64,000 nucleotides of DNA from Achromobacter sp. RTa. GTDB taxonomy: Bacteria > Pseudomonadota > Gammaproteobacteria > Burkholderiales > Burkholderiaceae_B. A program made the translations under genes and the position numbers. Each line of letters starts with the position of its first letter. Positions within the stretch are counted from its first letter, which is position 1. The notes under the pieces were generated by a model. That model saw only the letters and a list, made by a program, of their open reading frames with translations. It made no database searches and was not told the origin of the DNA. Positions 1-7,759 of this stretch are shown piece after piece. Location of the stretch: assembly GCF_000757485.1 (NCBI RefSeq), contig NZ_JPYO01000004.1:77995-141994 (forward strand), given 5' to 3'.

Positions 1-284
1 TACGCATGCTTGCTGCCCCACAAGGGGGCTGCCCCGCCTTGAGGCGGCTCGGCGGCGGGGCGGGCCCCCACGCTGCGCATGCCACGCATGCTTGCTGCCC
101 CACAAGAGGGCTGCCCCGCCTTGAGGCGGCTCGGCGGCGGGGCGGGCCCCCACGCTGCGCATGCCACGCATGCTTGCTGCCCCACAAGGGGGCTGCCCCG
201 CCTTGAGGCGGCTCGGCGGCGGGGCGGGCCCCCACGCTGCGCATGCCACGCATGCTTGCTGCCCCACAAGAGGGCTGCCCCGCC
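1..284. repeat. 82-bp GC-rich tandem repeat, about 3.4 copies
   Basis: The same 82-bp unit begins near positions 2, 84, 166 and 248. The copies differ at one site in a G-run: copies 1 and 3 carry AAGGGGG and copies 2 and 4 carry AAGAGGG, so the true unit may be a 164-bp dimer. The array runs off the left edge of the window. The unit is full of short palindromes. The period is not a multiple of 3, so the reading frames through it are artefacts. A related unit lies in the opposite orientation at 30676-30895. Confidence 0.93.
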
Positions 285-316
285 GCCTGCTCCGCTTTCA
301 CATGGCGGGGCGCTCT

Positions 317-1252
317 TTACTTCACATTTTCGTCCAGGAACGCCCGGATGGCCGCTCCGATCTCGGTTCCATGCGTCTCAAGCGCCAGGTGGCCAGTGTC
401 ATAGAAACGCACGTCGGCGCCAGGAATGTCGCGCTTCCATGCCTCCGCGCCAGCGGGCAGGAAGAACGGATCGTTCTTGCCCCACACAGCCAGCAGAGGC
501 GGTTGATGTTCGCGGAAGTAGGCTTGGAACTCCGGGTACTTCTCCACATTCGACGCGTAGTCCAGCAACAGATCGAGCTGGACTTCCGCATTGCCAGGCC
601 GGGACACCAGGAAGCTTTCCAGCGCGATGGCATCGGGCGCGACCAGCGTCCGGTCCGGAACGCCTTCGAGATACTGCCACGTGATGGAGGCCGGGGTGGC
701 GAACTCGCGCAGCGCATCGCGGTTCGCCTGCGACGGCTCCTTCCAGTAACGCTGAATCGGCGCCCAGCCCTGCCCCAGACCTTCCTCGTATGCGTTCCCA
801 TTCTGCGAAATGATCGCGCTCACGCGGAAGGGATGCGCTAGCGCCAGGCGCCAGCCCACTGGAGCGCCATAGTCGAACACCTGCATGGCGTAGCGCTCCA
901 ATTCCAACTGCTCCGTGAACCGGCCGATGGTCGCGGCGAGCTGGTCGAATGTATAGGCGTACTGGCCGCGGGGAGGCGCTTCGGTAAACCCGAAACCCGG
1001 CAGGTCCGGCGCGATGACATGGTATCTGTCCGCAAGCATGGGGATGAGATTGCGATACATGAATGAAGACGCTGCATACCCGTGCAGCAAGAGCACCGTC
1101 GGAGCGTTGCGGTCGCCAGCCTCGCGATAGAACACCTTCACATCCCCCACCTGCTCGAACCGATGGCGGACCTGGAGGTCCGCGGCCTCTACTCCCCCGC
1201 TCAGCACCATTGCAACCGGACCGGCCGCTCCTATCAAACTATTCGAAGACAT
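317..1252 (-). CDS. Alpha/beta hydrolase of the haloalkane dehalogenase / epoxide hydrolase type
   Basis: This 311-residue protein has the alpha/beta-hydrolase fold. The oxyanion loop HGYA is at about residues 57-60. The nucleophile elbow reads FDYGAPVGW with Asp127 where esterases have Ser, which is the dehalogenase/epoxide hydrolase pattern. Asp261 (WGKND) and His288 (TGHLA) complete the triad. The N-terminal 25 residues are weakly hydrophobic and may be a poor signal peptide or an over-long start. The gene is divergent from the CGNR regulator at 1348, with paired dyads between the two, so it is probably that regulator's target. The substrate is unknown. The family is secure; dehalogenase versus epoxide hydrolase activity is not. 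Confidence 0.85.
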   Translation of the reverse strand: MSSNSLIGAAGPVAMVLSGGVEAADLQVRHRFEQVGDVKVFYREAGDRNAPTVLLLHGYAASSFMYRNLIPMLADRYHVIAPDLPGFGFTEAPPRGQYAYTFDQLAATIGRFTEQLELERYAMQVFDYGAPVGWRLALAHPFRVSAIISQNGNAYEEGLGQGWAPIQRYWKEPSQANRDALREFATPASITWQYLEGVPDRTLVAPDAIALESFLVSRPGNAEVQLDLLLDYASNVEKYPEFQAYFREHQPPLLAVWGKNDPFFLPAGAEAWKRDIPGADVRFYDTGHLALETHGTEIGAAIRAFLDENVK

Positions 1253-1266
1253 GATTGAACTCCCAT

Positions 1267-1338
1267 GTAACCGTATAAATGGATTTTAAAGGTTACGACA
1301 CACATTAGTAACTGGTCAATTTAATTTTTATCGGTTAC
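1267..1338. promoter_or_regulatory. Two GTAAC(C/T)-N18/19-GGTTAC dyads, probable operator
   Basis: GTAACC at 1267-1272 faces GGTTAC at 1291-1296 (18 bp apart). GTAACT at 1308-1313 faces GGTTAC at 1333-1338 (19 bp apart). The outermost arms extend as TGTAACCGTATAAAT and ATTTTTATCGGTTACA. The segment is AT-rich and lies between two divergent starts, so it fits an operator for the CGNR regulator acting on itself and on the hydrolase gene. Confidence 0.6.
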
Positions 1339-1347
1339 ATTGGCGGC

Positions 1348-1932
1348 ATGCAAGAGAACGCAAAAGTCCAGAAGGCTCCTCTGTTCGTAGGGGATGACCT
1401 TGCGCTCGATTTCATCAACAGTGAATTCGGCGTGGGTCCGGCACGCCATGAGTGCTTCGCCGATGACGACGCCGTGCTGGCGTGGCTGAAGCTGGCCGGC
1501 GTGGTTCCGGACGGCATCGATGCGGCGCCGGAAGGCCTGCTGGAACTCGCCCTCCAATTGCGCGAAAACGCAAAATCCTTGGTGAATGCAGCCAGGCACG
1601 GGACATCCGCAGATGCCGCCGTCGTGAATCACGTGCTCCAGGCCGGTCGCGCATCAAAGGAATTGGAATGGGACAACGCGAACGGATCTTTCAAGGTGGT
1701 AAGGCGGCGCCTCCATGAGAATGCCGCCAGCTTTCTCGAACCCATAGCCCAGGCCGTCGCCAGGCTGCTGACCGATACGCCCTTGGACCTGGTCCGGCAA
1801 TGTGAAGCGCATGACTGCACGCTCATGTTTCACGACAAGACGAAGTCGCATCGCCGCCGCTGGTGCAGCATGGCTATCTGTGGCAACCGGATGAAGGTAG
1901 CGGCGTTCCGTTCGCGCAAGAAAGGGGAATAG
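1348..1932 (+). CDS. CGNR zinc-finger transcriptional regulator with ABATE domain
   Basis: This 194-residue protein has the stress-related ABATE domain in its first ~130 residues (start FVGDDLALDFINS). A C-terminal CGNR zinc finger follows, with Cys pairs at CEAHDC and CSMAICGNR and a basic tail (RSRKK). Such proteins are predicted DNA-binding regulators in the cytoplasm. It is divergent from the alpha/beta hydrolase and 95 bp away, with dyads in that gap, which suggests local control. The length matches the family. The ligand is not known. Confidence 0.87.
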   Translation: MQENAKVQKAPLFVGDDLALDFINSEFGVGPARHECFADDDAVLAWLKLAGVVPDGIDAAPEGLLELALQLRENAKSLVNAARHGTSADAAVVNHVLQAGRASKELEWDNANGSFKVVRRRLHENAASFLEPIAQAVARLLTDTPLDLVRQCEAHDCTLMFHDKTKSHRRRWCSMAICGNRMKVAAFRSRKKGE

Positions 1933-1956
1933 GCCCGCGCTGTCCAGCGGATGGCG

Positions 1957-2115
1957 TTACCAAGCCCCTTCCGCCAACGGCTCGACTGCAATCGCGATCT
2001 TCCCTCGGACGCCCTTATCGGGACTTTCCTGCCGGGCGTGGGCGACCGGATCGCCGGCAAGGAGATAGACGGCACCAATGTGCGGCCGCACCTGGCCTCG
2101 GCGATTGAAAAAATG
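1957..2115 (-). pseudogene. C-terminal remnant of an MDR-type NADP-dependent oxidoreductase
   Basis: Read on the minus strand there is an open 52-codon stretch ending in TAA but without a start. It contains [20 protein letters not shown] and [15 protein letters not shown]. This resembles the end of zinc-type/quinone MDR oxidoreductases, which commonly read RP.I..VYPL..A..AH.....GKI.I.V. It begins directly after the fecR stop and in another frame, so the front of the gene is missing. A deletion that joined fecR to the tail of another gene would explain it. The call rests on recognition of a short segment. Confidence 0.45.
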
Positions 2116-2116
2116 C

Positions 2117-3073
2117 TCAGGCAGGAACCACGGTCACCCAGTAGCGGCTGCGGAACACCAGCCGCACCGGCAGGCTGCGCGATACGGCCAGCAGCACCGC
2201 ATCGGTGTCGTCCACCTGGAATCCCCCTGAAATGCGCAGGTCGGCGACCGCAGGATCGCAGCGCAGCAGCCCGGGGCGGTAGCGCGCAAGCTCTTGCAGG
2301 AAGTCGGCCAGCCGCAGGCCATCGGCATACAGCACGCCGTCCAGCCAGGCCTGCGGCGGATACTTGCTGGCGAGCGGCGGCTGCACTCCCCCGGCGGAGA
2401 AATCGGCGCATTGCCCGGCGCTCAGGACAAGGCCGGCGGAAACCCCGCGCGGCTGCAACCGCACCTGGCCTTCGATCACGGCGACGCGGCTGCGCGAATC
2501 CAGTTGCCGGACGCTGAAGTAAGTGCCCAGCGCCTGCGCGCTGCCTTCGGCGGTGCGCACGAGCAGGGGCCGGGGATCGGCAGGCACGGCATGCGCCGTC
2601 CGCAGCAGGATTTCCCCTTCCCTGAGCAGCACCAGCCGCTGCGCCTCGGAATAGTCCAGGTCCACCGCGCTGGCGGTATTGAGCACCAGCAGGCTGCCAT
2701 CGGGCAGTTCTATCCGCCGGCGCTCGCCGCTGCGCGTGGCGTAGTCGGCCGTCCAGGTCTGCCAGGGCGCTGTGCGCCACGCCAGCCAGCCGGCCGGCAA
2801 TGCAACGATCAGGCCCGCCAGCGCGCGCAGCCCCGCGCGGCGCGACGCACCAGCCTCCAGCGCCGCGCGGCCCAGGCCTGGCGGCAGGCCGCCCAGCTTG
2901 GCCAGCACGGCCTGGGCTCGCGCCCAGGCGCGGTCGTGCTCGGCGCTGCGCTGGCGCCAGCTCTCACAGGCTTGCTGGTCGGCTTCTGAAAAACGGCCCG
3001 AGTGCAGCCGCACCAGCCAATCGGCCGCTTCGCCCGCGATTTTGGGGTCGATGGAATCCGGCGCGGACGTCAT
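2117..3073 (-). CDS. fecR: FecR-family anti-sigma / sigma regulator
   Basis: This 318-residue protein has the FecR layout. A cytoplasmic N-terminal DUF4880-like part contains [16 protein letters not shown]. One membrane segment lies at about residues 80-100 ([18 protein letters not shown]). A periplasmic FecR domain follows ([19 protein letters not shown], then [12 protein letters not shown]). The start overlaps the fecI stop by ATGA, so the two are co-translated. FecR proteins receive a signal from a TonB-dependent receptor and control the partner ECF sigma factor. No receptor gene follows; a gene fragment lies there instead, so the pair looks orphaned. Confidence 0.92.
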   Translation of the reverse strand: MTSAPDSIDPKIAGEAADWLVRLHSGRFSEADQQACESWRQRSAEHDRAWARAQAVLAKLGGLPPGLGRAALEAGASRRAGLRALAGLIVALPAGWLAWRTAPWQTWTADYATRSGERRRIELPDGSLLVLNTASAVDLDYSEAQRLVLLREGEILLRTAHAVPADPRPLLVRTAEGSAQALGTYFSVRQLDSRSRVAVIEGQVRLQPRGVSAGLVLSAGQCADFSAGGVQPPLASKYPPQAWLDGVLYADGLRLADFLQELARYRPGLLRCDPAVADLRISGGFQVDDTDAVLLAVSRSLPVRLVFRSRYWVTVVPA

Positions 3074-3585
3074 GGCGCCGCCAGGATGCAGTGCTTGAAA
3101 GCCTCGGCCATATAGCGCTTGACCGTGCGCAGGCTGACGCCCATCTCGGCGCCGATCTGCTCATACGTCAGCCCGTCGAGCTGCGACAGCAGGAACGCGG
3201 CCCGGACCTTGTCCGGCAGGACGGCCAGCAAGGCGTCCACTTCCCGCAGCGTCTGCTGTATGGCCAGGCGCTGCTCTTCGGAGGGAACATGCTGCGCCGG
3301 CATGGCCGCCAGCGCTTCCTGATAGGCTTGCTCAAGCGCGTGGCGCCGGTACATGTCCACCATGAGGCGCTTGGCGATGGTGGTCAGGTACGCGCGCGGC
3401 TCCTGCAGTTCCGGCATGGCCCGGCGCCGGTAGGCGCTCAGCAGCCCGACGAAGGCGTCCTGGGCCAGATCGGCGGCGTCGGCGCTATTTCCCAGCCGCC
3501 GGCGCAGCCAGCCGAACAGCCAGCCGTGATGCGCGTCGTAGAGACGCTGCACAGCGACGGCGGAAGTCTGCTCGGAGAAAGACAT
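3070..3585 (-). CDS. fecI: FecI-type ECF sigma factor
   Basis: The protein has 171 residues. Sigma region 2 (LYDAHHGWLFGWLRRRLG, then DLAQDAFVGLL) is followed by region 4 (LPDKVRAAFLLSQLDGLTYE, then an HTH ending VSLRTVKRYMAEA). The sequence style is that of iron-starvation FecI factors. It overlaps fecR by 4 bp. A Fur-box-like sequence lies about 30 bp upstream of the start, consistent with iron control. Its target would normally be an adjacent receptor gene, which is absent here. Confidence 0.93.
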   Translation of the reverse strand: MSFSEQTSAVAVQRLYDAHHGWLFGWLRRRLGNSADAADLAQDAFVGLLSAYRRRAMPELQEPRAYLTTIAKRLMVDMYRRHALEQAYQEALAAMPAQHVPSEEQRLAIQQTLREVDALLAVLPDKVRAAFLLSQLDGLTYEQIGAEMGVSLRTVKRYMAEAFKHCILAAP

Positions 3586-3615
3586 GGCAAGGCGCGGCGT
3601 GGTTCTTCAGGAATG

Positions 3616-3634
3616 GGAATTAATCGCAATTATC
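3616..3634 (-). promoter_or_regulatory. Fur-box-like site upstream of fecI
   Basis: On the minus strand the 19 bases read GATAATTGCGATTAATTCC. They match the classical Fur consensus (GATAAT repeats) at 11 of 19 positions, including the whole first hexamer. The site is 31 bp before the fecI start. The match is modest and the call relies partly on gene context. Confidence 0.4.
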
Positions 3635-3666
3635 GCCACAAACCCCTATGCCGGCAATCCGCCCTC

Positions 3667-4314
3667 TCAATACAGGTTGCGTTTCGCGTCCTGCTTCAAC
3701 GCAAAGTCGATCAGCCTGGCCGGGAAGATGGTCTTGATCTGGTCGCGGAACATCTGCCCCAGCGAGGGCAGCGCCGAGCGCGGCACGCGCTTGTCCGGGT
3801 TCCAGAGGTCCGCCCGTTTGAGCGCCTTGCTGCAATGCAGGTAGACCTCCCGCGCCTGCACGACCACCACCGAACGCGGCCGCTTGTCCTGCACCACGAA
3901 GCGCCGCATCAGGCTCTCTTCGACCGACACCCTCGCCACGCCATTGACCCGCAGCATCTCGTCGATGCCAGGAATGAAGAACAGCAGGCCCACCCCGGGC
4001 TCGTGCACTACGTTGGTCATGGTGTCGAGGCGGTTGTTTCCGGGCCTGTCGGGAAACGCCAGGTGGAAGTCGTCCAGCACGTGCGCAAATCCCGGCTCGC
4101 CGCCGCGCGGCGACACGTCGGCCAACGCGCCCGGACGGCTGCTGCCGATGCAGAAAAACGGCGACAGCGCGATGAAACTGCGCGCGTGCGCGTCGAACCG
4201 GTCCATCGTCTTGTCGACGACCGCCGCAGGCGGCTTGGCGTAGACGCCGCGCAGGGCGGCTTCAGATTCGAGATCGTGCCTGGCGTCGGGGCCGGTTGTT
4301 GGCGGTCCGTTCAT
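3667..4314 (-). CDS. FMN-dependent PPOX-type flavoprotein (MSMEG_1061 family)
   Basis: This 215-residue protein matches the pyridoxamine-phosphate-oxidase-like split-barrel family typified by MSMEG_1061. Family hallmarks are FIALSPFFCIGSS, ADVSPRGGEPGF, DRPGNNRLDTMTN, GLLFFIPGIDEMLRVNG and a C-terminal region ending in ..LKQDAKRNLY. The Arg/Asn-rich DRPGNNR segment is the usual FMN contact. Members are cytosolic flavoproteins of uncertain substrate. A good Fur-box match lies about 60 bp upstream, so it is probably induced by iron limitation together with the neighbouring fecIR. Confidence 0.88.
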   Translation of the reverse strand: MNGPPTTGPDARHDLESEAALRGVYAKPPAAVVDKTMDRFDAHARSFIALSPFFCIGSSRPGALADVSPRGGEPGFAHVLDDFHLAFPDRPGNNRLDTMTNVVHEPGVGLLFFIPGIDEMLRVNGVARVSVEESLMRRFVVQDKRPRSVVVVQAREVYLHCSKALKRADLWNPDKRVPRSALPSLGQMFRDQIKTIFPARLIDFALKQDAKRNLY

Positions 4315-4373
4315 CGGCTGCTCCTGGCATGGGCTTGGAAGGAAGTGCGCCGCGACAGCGCCGAAAAATTATA

Positions 4374-4390
4374 AATGCGAATCAATCTCA
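4374..4390 (-). promoter_or_regulatory. Fur box upstream of the PPOX flavoprotein gene
   Basis: The plus-strand bases AATGCGAATCAATCTCA match AATGAGAATCATTCTCA, a strong Fur-box form, at 15 of 17 positions. The site is in an AT-rich dip between the divergent starts at 4314 (minus) and 4499 (plus), and closer to the former. Confidence 0.6.
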
Positions 4391-4498
4391 AACAATCAAA
4401 TTCTTACGATTTTCTGAACCCATGTGCAAAGGGTGTACTCTGGAGACGGCAGACACGGCGGCAAGCCGCCGGCCCGCCCGTCGTAGGAGACCCCGCTC

Positions 4499-5941
4499 AT
4501 GGCTGCCCTATTCCCTGGCCTGACGTCCGGAACCCATTCGATGCTCCGCATGCTGCGCGGCCTGGCCGCGGCGTTGGCGGCGGCCGTGCTTGCTATGGCC
4601 AGCGCAAACGCCCAGCAGGCCGGCGACGGCCGGCAAACCGCCGTGGTGCTGTCCCTGGATGGCATCGTCGGCCCGGCCTCGGCGGACTACCTGATACGCG
4701 GCCTGGCCGCCGCGCGCGAACAGAATGCCGCCGTGGTCGTGCTGCGCATCGATACTCCCGGCGGGCTCGACGCGTCGATGCGCGACATCATCCGCGCGAT
4801 CCTCGCGTCCCCCGTGCCCGTCATTGCCTATGTGGCTCCCAACGGGTCGCGCGCGGCCAGCGCAGGCACCTATATTCTTTACGCGAGCCACCTGGCGGCG
4901 ATGGCGCCCGCGACCAACCTGGGAGCGGCCACGCCCATCTCGCTGGGCGGCAATCCCGCCCGGCCGGCGGAGCCCCCTCGCAAGAAACCCTCGGCCGAAG
5001 GCGAAGAAAGCCCGCCGCCCTCATCTCCCAAGGATCCCAGCGAATCGAAAGCGATCAATGACGCCGTGGCCTATATCCGTTCGCTGGCCGCCTTGCGCGG
5101 ACGCAACGCGGACTGGGCGGAGCAGGCGGTGCGCGCCGCCGCCAGCCTGTCGGCCGGCGAGGCGCGCGCGCAGAACGTGATCGACCTGATCGCCGACGAT
5201 CTGCCGGACCTGATGGAAAAGGCCGACGGACGCAGCGTCAAGGTGGGCAATACCGAGGTGGTCCTGCACACGAAGGGGCTGGCGCTGCTGGAGCGCGAAC
5301 CGGATTGGCGCACGCGCGTGCTGGGCGTCATCACCAACCCCAACCTTGCGCTCATCCTGCTGATGGTCGGCGTATACGGCCTGATCTTCGAGTTCATGAG
5401 CCCGGGCGCCCTGTATCCGGGCGTCATCGGCGCGATCTGCCTGCTGGTCGGCCTGTACGCCCTGTCCGCGCTGCCCCTGACCTACGCCGGCGCCGCCCTG
5501 GCGCTGCTGGGCGCCGTGCTGATGGTGGCCGAGATATTCACTCCGTCCCTGGGTGCGCTGGGCATAGCGGGCGCGGTCTCGTTCATCCTGGGCGCGCTGA
5601 TGCTGGTAGACACGGATATGCCGGCGTACGAGGTCTCGCTGCCGCTGGTCGCGGGAGTCGCGGTGGCGAGCCTGGGCATGACGTTTCTCATCGCCCGGCT
5701 GGCGCTGCGTTCGCGCCGGGCGCCCATCGTCAGCGGCGTCGAGGCGCTGCTCGGCCAGCGGGTCAAGGTACTGAGCTGGGCCGGCGCGCAAGGCTATGTG
5801 TCCGCGGCCGGGGAACGTTGGCGGGCAACGGGCCCCGACGGCCTGGCGGCCGGCGACAGCGTGGTGATCGAATCGGCGCAGGGCCTCACGTTGCACGTGC
5901 GGGCGGAGGCCGGCGCGCCGCCACGAAAGGAGCCCGCATAG
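4499..5941 (+). CDS. NfeD-family membrane serine protease (long NfeD)
   Basis: The protein has 480 residues. An N-terminal signal peptide (cleavage near ASANA-QQ) leads to a ClpP-like serine protease domain with DTPGG (85-89), Ser121 in AASAGTY, and a Lys near 184 as the likely dyad partner. Four to five membrane helices follow (about 280-430) and then a C-terminal NfeD OB-fold ([17 protein letters not shown]). AGGAG lies 9 bases before the chosen ATG; a second ATG at 4541 would still keep a signal peptide. Long NfeD proteins pair with stomatin-like proteins, and such a gene follows after 52 bp. The pair is thought to act in membrane protein quality control. Confidence 0.92.
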   Translation: MAALFPGLTSGTHSMLRMLRGLAAALAAAVLAMASANAQQAGDGRQTAVVLSLDGIVGPASADYLIRGLAAAREQNAAVVVLRIDTPGGLDASMRDIIRAILASPVPVIAYVAPNGSRAASAGTYILYASHLAAMAPATNLGAATPISLGGNPARPAEPPRKKPSAEGEESPPPSSPKDPSESKAINDAVAYIRSLAALRGRNADWAEQAVRAAASLSAGEARAQNVIDLIADDLPDLMEKADGRSVKVGNTEVVLHTKGLALLEREPDWRTRVLGVITNPNLALILLMVGVYGLIFEFMSPGALYPGVIGAICLLVGLYALSALPLTYAGAALALLGAVLMVAEIFTPSLGALGIAGAVSFILGALMLVDTDMPAYEVSLPLVAGVAVASLGMTFLIARLALRSRRAPIVSGVEALLGQRVKVLSWAGAQGYVSAAGERWRATGPDGLAAGDSVVIESAQGLTLHVRAEAGAPPRKEPA

Positions 5942-5993
5942 CGCCCAACCCCTGTCCCGGCAACGCCGCATACTCACTTTTCAGGAGCCTGCC

Positions 5994-6761
5994 ATGTTGA
6001 TGAACCTTGCCTTCTATGGCCCCATTCTTGTGCTGGCGCTTGCGCTGTTCGCGCTGGCGGTGCGCATCCTGCGCGAATACGAGCGGGGCGTGATATTCAC
6101 GCTGGGGCGCTTCACCGGCGTGAAGGGGCCCGGGCTGATCCTGATGATACCCGTGGTCCAGCAGATGGTGCGCGTGGACCAGCGCATGGCCGTTTTCGAC
6201 GTGCCCAGCCAGGACGTGATCTCCCGCGACAACGTATCGGTCAAGGTGAACGCCGTCATCTATTTCCGCGTGATCGACCCGGAGCGATCCGTGATCCAGG
6301 TCGAGAACTTCCGGCAGGCGACCAGCGAACTCGCGCAGACCACCCTGCGCTCCGTGCTCGGCAAGCACGATCTCGACGAGATGCTTTCGGAGCGCGACAA
6401 GCTGAACAGCGACATCCAGGAAATCCTCGATTCGCAGACCGATGCATGGGGCATCAAGGTGGCGAACGTGGAGATCAAGCACATCGACCTGAACGAAGGC
6501 ATGGTGCGGGTGATCGCGCGGCAGGCCGAAGCCGAGCGCGAACGGCGCGCCAAGGTCATCCATGCGGAAGGCGAGCAGCAGGCCGCGCAGATGCTGCTGA
6601 ACGCCGCGCGCACGCTGTCGCAGCAACCGGAGGCGATGCAGCTGCGCTACCTGAGCACGCTTGCCATGATCGGCACGCAGAACAACTCGACGATAGTCTT
6701 TCCGTTCCCGACCGAACTGGGACAGGTGCTGCGCAATCTCACGGGGAAAAACGCAGCCTGA
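5994..6761 (+). CDS. Slipin / stomatin-like SPFH membrane protein
   Basis: The protein has 255 residues. One N-terminal membrane hairpin (residues 7-27) is followed by the SPFH domain ([20 protein letters not shown], then [20 protein letters not shown]) and an oligomerising helical tail ([20 protein letters not shown]). AGGAG lies 6 bases upstream of the ATG. It sits downstream of long NfeD, the usual partner, in the same operon. These proteins form large ring assemblies on the inner membrane and restrain or present substrates to the partner protease. Confidence 0.93.
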   Translation: MLMNLAFYGPILVLALALFALAVRILREYERGVIFTLGRFTGVKGPGLILMIPVVQQMVRVDQRMAVFDVPSQDVISRDNVSVKVNAVIYFRVIDPERSVIQVENFRQATSELAQTTLRSVLGKHDLDEMLSERDKLNSDIQEILDSQTDAWGIKVANVEIKHIDLNEGMVRVIARQAEAERERRAKVIHAEGEQQAAQMLLNAARTLSQQPEAMQLRYLSTLAMIGTQNNSTIVFPFPTELGQVLRNLTGKNAA

Positions 6762-6772
6762 AGGCCGCGAAA

Positions 6773-6788
6773 GCCGGCCCTGGCCGGC
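6773..6788. terminator. GC-rich hairpin between convergent genes
   Basis: GCCGGCC and GGCCGGC are separated by two bases, between the slipin stop and the GntR stop. There is no T-run, so this is only a possible bidirectional terminator or mRNA-end stabiliser. Confidence 0.3.
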
Positions 6789-6792
6789 AGCG

Positions 6793-7473
6793 CTACATGC
6801 CGGACAGCTTGTCGATGATGGACTGCCGTATGTTGTCGATGTGGCGCATCGTTTCGGCGGAGGCGGCCTCCGCATCCCCGCGCGCCAGCGCGTCGATCAT
6901 GGCCATGTGCTCGCCACAGACCGGAACCATGCGCTTTTCGAGCCGCTTGAGCGAGAACATCCGCGTCTTCTGGCGCAGGTTGGCGATCATGCTGGCAAGC
7001 AGTTCATTGCCGCAGTATTCCGCGATCAGCCCATGCAATTCGGCGTCCAACTGCTGGTGCAGGGGATCCGCCGGAGAATCCATGTTCATCAAGGCTTCTA
7101 TGCGCTTGCGCAGATCGGCCAGCTTGTCCGCCGGCACGTTGCCGGCCGCCCGGCCGGCGGCGTCCGATTCGAGCATCCGGCGGATGTAGAGCCCCTCCAT
7201 GAGCTCCTGCAGCGTCACCTGACGCACGAACAGCCGGTTGTTCGACTTGCGTTCAAGCATGCGCTCGCCCTCGAGCCGATGCATGGCTTCGCGCAGCGGC
7301 GTGCGCGATACGCCCAGCCGTTGCGCAAGCATGCGCTCCTGCACCTGCTCGCCCTGTTTCAGCTCACGCGACAGGATCAGGTCGACCAGGGCGTCGTACG
7401 CCTGATTCGCCAATCCCTTGCCGTTGCCGTCGGCCTCCTGGCCATCTTGTTCTATGAGTTGACCCGTAGTCAT
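6793..7473 (-). CDS. GntR-family (FCD) transcriptional regulator
   Basis: The N-terminal winged HTH (VQERMLAQRLGVSRTPLREA) is typical of the FadR subfamily. An all-helical FCD ligand domain follows, with likely metal/ligand His and Asp residues (ELHGLIAEY, CGEHMAMIDALARGD). I place the start at 7473 (MTTGQLIEQ); an in-frame ATG at 7515 would add 14 residues. It is divergent from the 17-gene block that starts at 7760, and GntR-type sites lie in the gap, so it probably controls that block in response to a carboxylate ligand such as the substrate or an intermediate. Confidence 0.9.
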   Translation of the reverse strand: MTTGQLIEQDGQEADGNGKGLANQAYDALVDLILSRELKQGEQVQERMLAQRLGVSRTPLREAMHRLEGERMLERKSNNRLFVRQVTLQELMEGLYIRRMLESDAAGRAAGNVPADKLADLRKRIEALMNMDSPADPLHQQLDAELHGLIAEYCGNELLASMIANLRQKTRMFSLKRLEKRMVPVCGEHMAMIDALARGDAEAASAETMRHIDNIRQSIIDKLSGM

Positions 7474-7685
7474 GGCTCCTGTTCGCGCCCAATTCCAAAA
7501 AATGCAGTTTGGCACATATTCGTCAAAACCCCCGCCAGCCGCAGCCGGCGGCGCTTGCGCCCCGGGAACCCGTGCCTATCGGCACCCGGAGCCGCTTGCC
7601 TCCTTTCAGGGAAAACCATGCATCCCATTCTTTTCGGCACTCAACCTTAAAGCAGCTTCAATGTTATCAAATATGGGTATATAGG

Positions 7686-7719
7686 TGGTATACCGGATGT
7701 ACTTCTTTCTGTATACCAC
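7686..7719. promoter_or_regulatory. Paired GntR/FCD-type operator sites
   Basis: TGGTATACCG (7686-7695) and TGTATACCAC (7710-7719) share the GTATAC core, with centres 23 bp apart. This core is typical of FadR-subfamily GntR operators. The sites lie 66 bp and 41 bp upstream of the aminotransferase start, beside an AT-rich stretch, and downstream of the divergent GntR start. Confidence 0.65.
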
Positions 7720-7759
7720 TCAAGATCTAGTTTCCTTCCACGCCGTTCCCGGGTTCCAC

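Noticed and set aside
1-284. CRISPR-like direct repeats
   Set aside because: Units are contiguous with no unique spacers, 82 bp long, and no cas genes are present.
6-841. Several overlapping open frames through the 82-bp repeats
   Set aside because: The repeat period is not a multiple of 3, so the same amino acid string appears in shifted frames. The frames are a by-product of GC-rich repeats.
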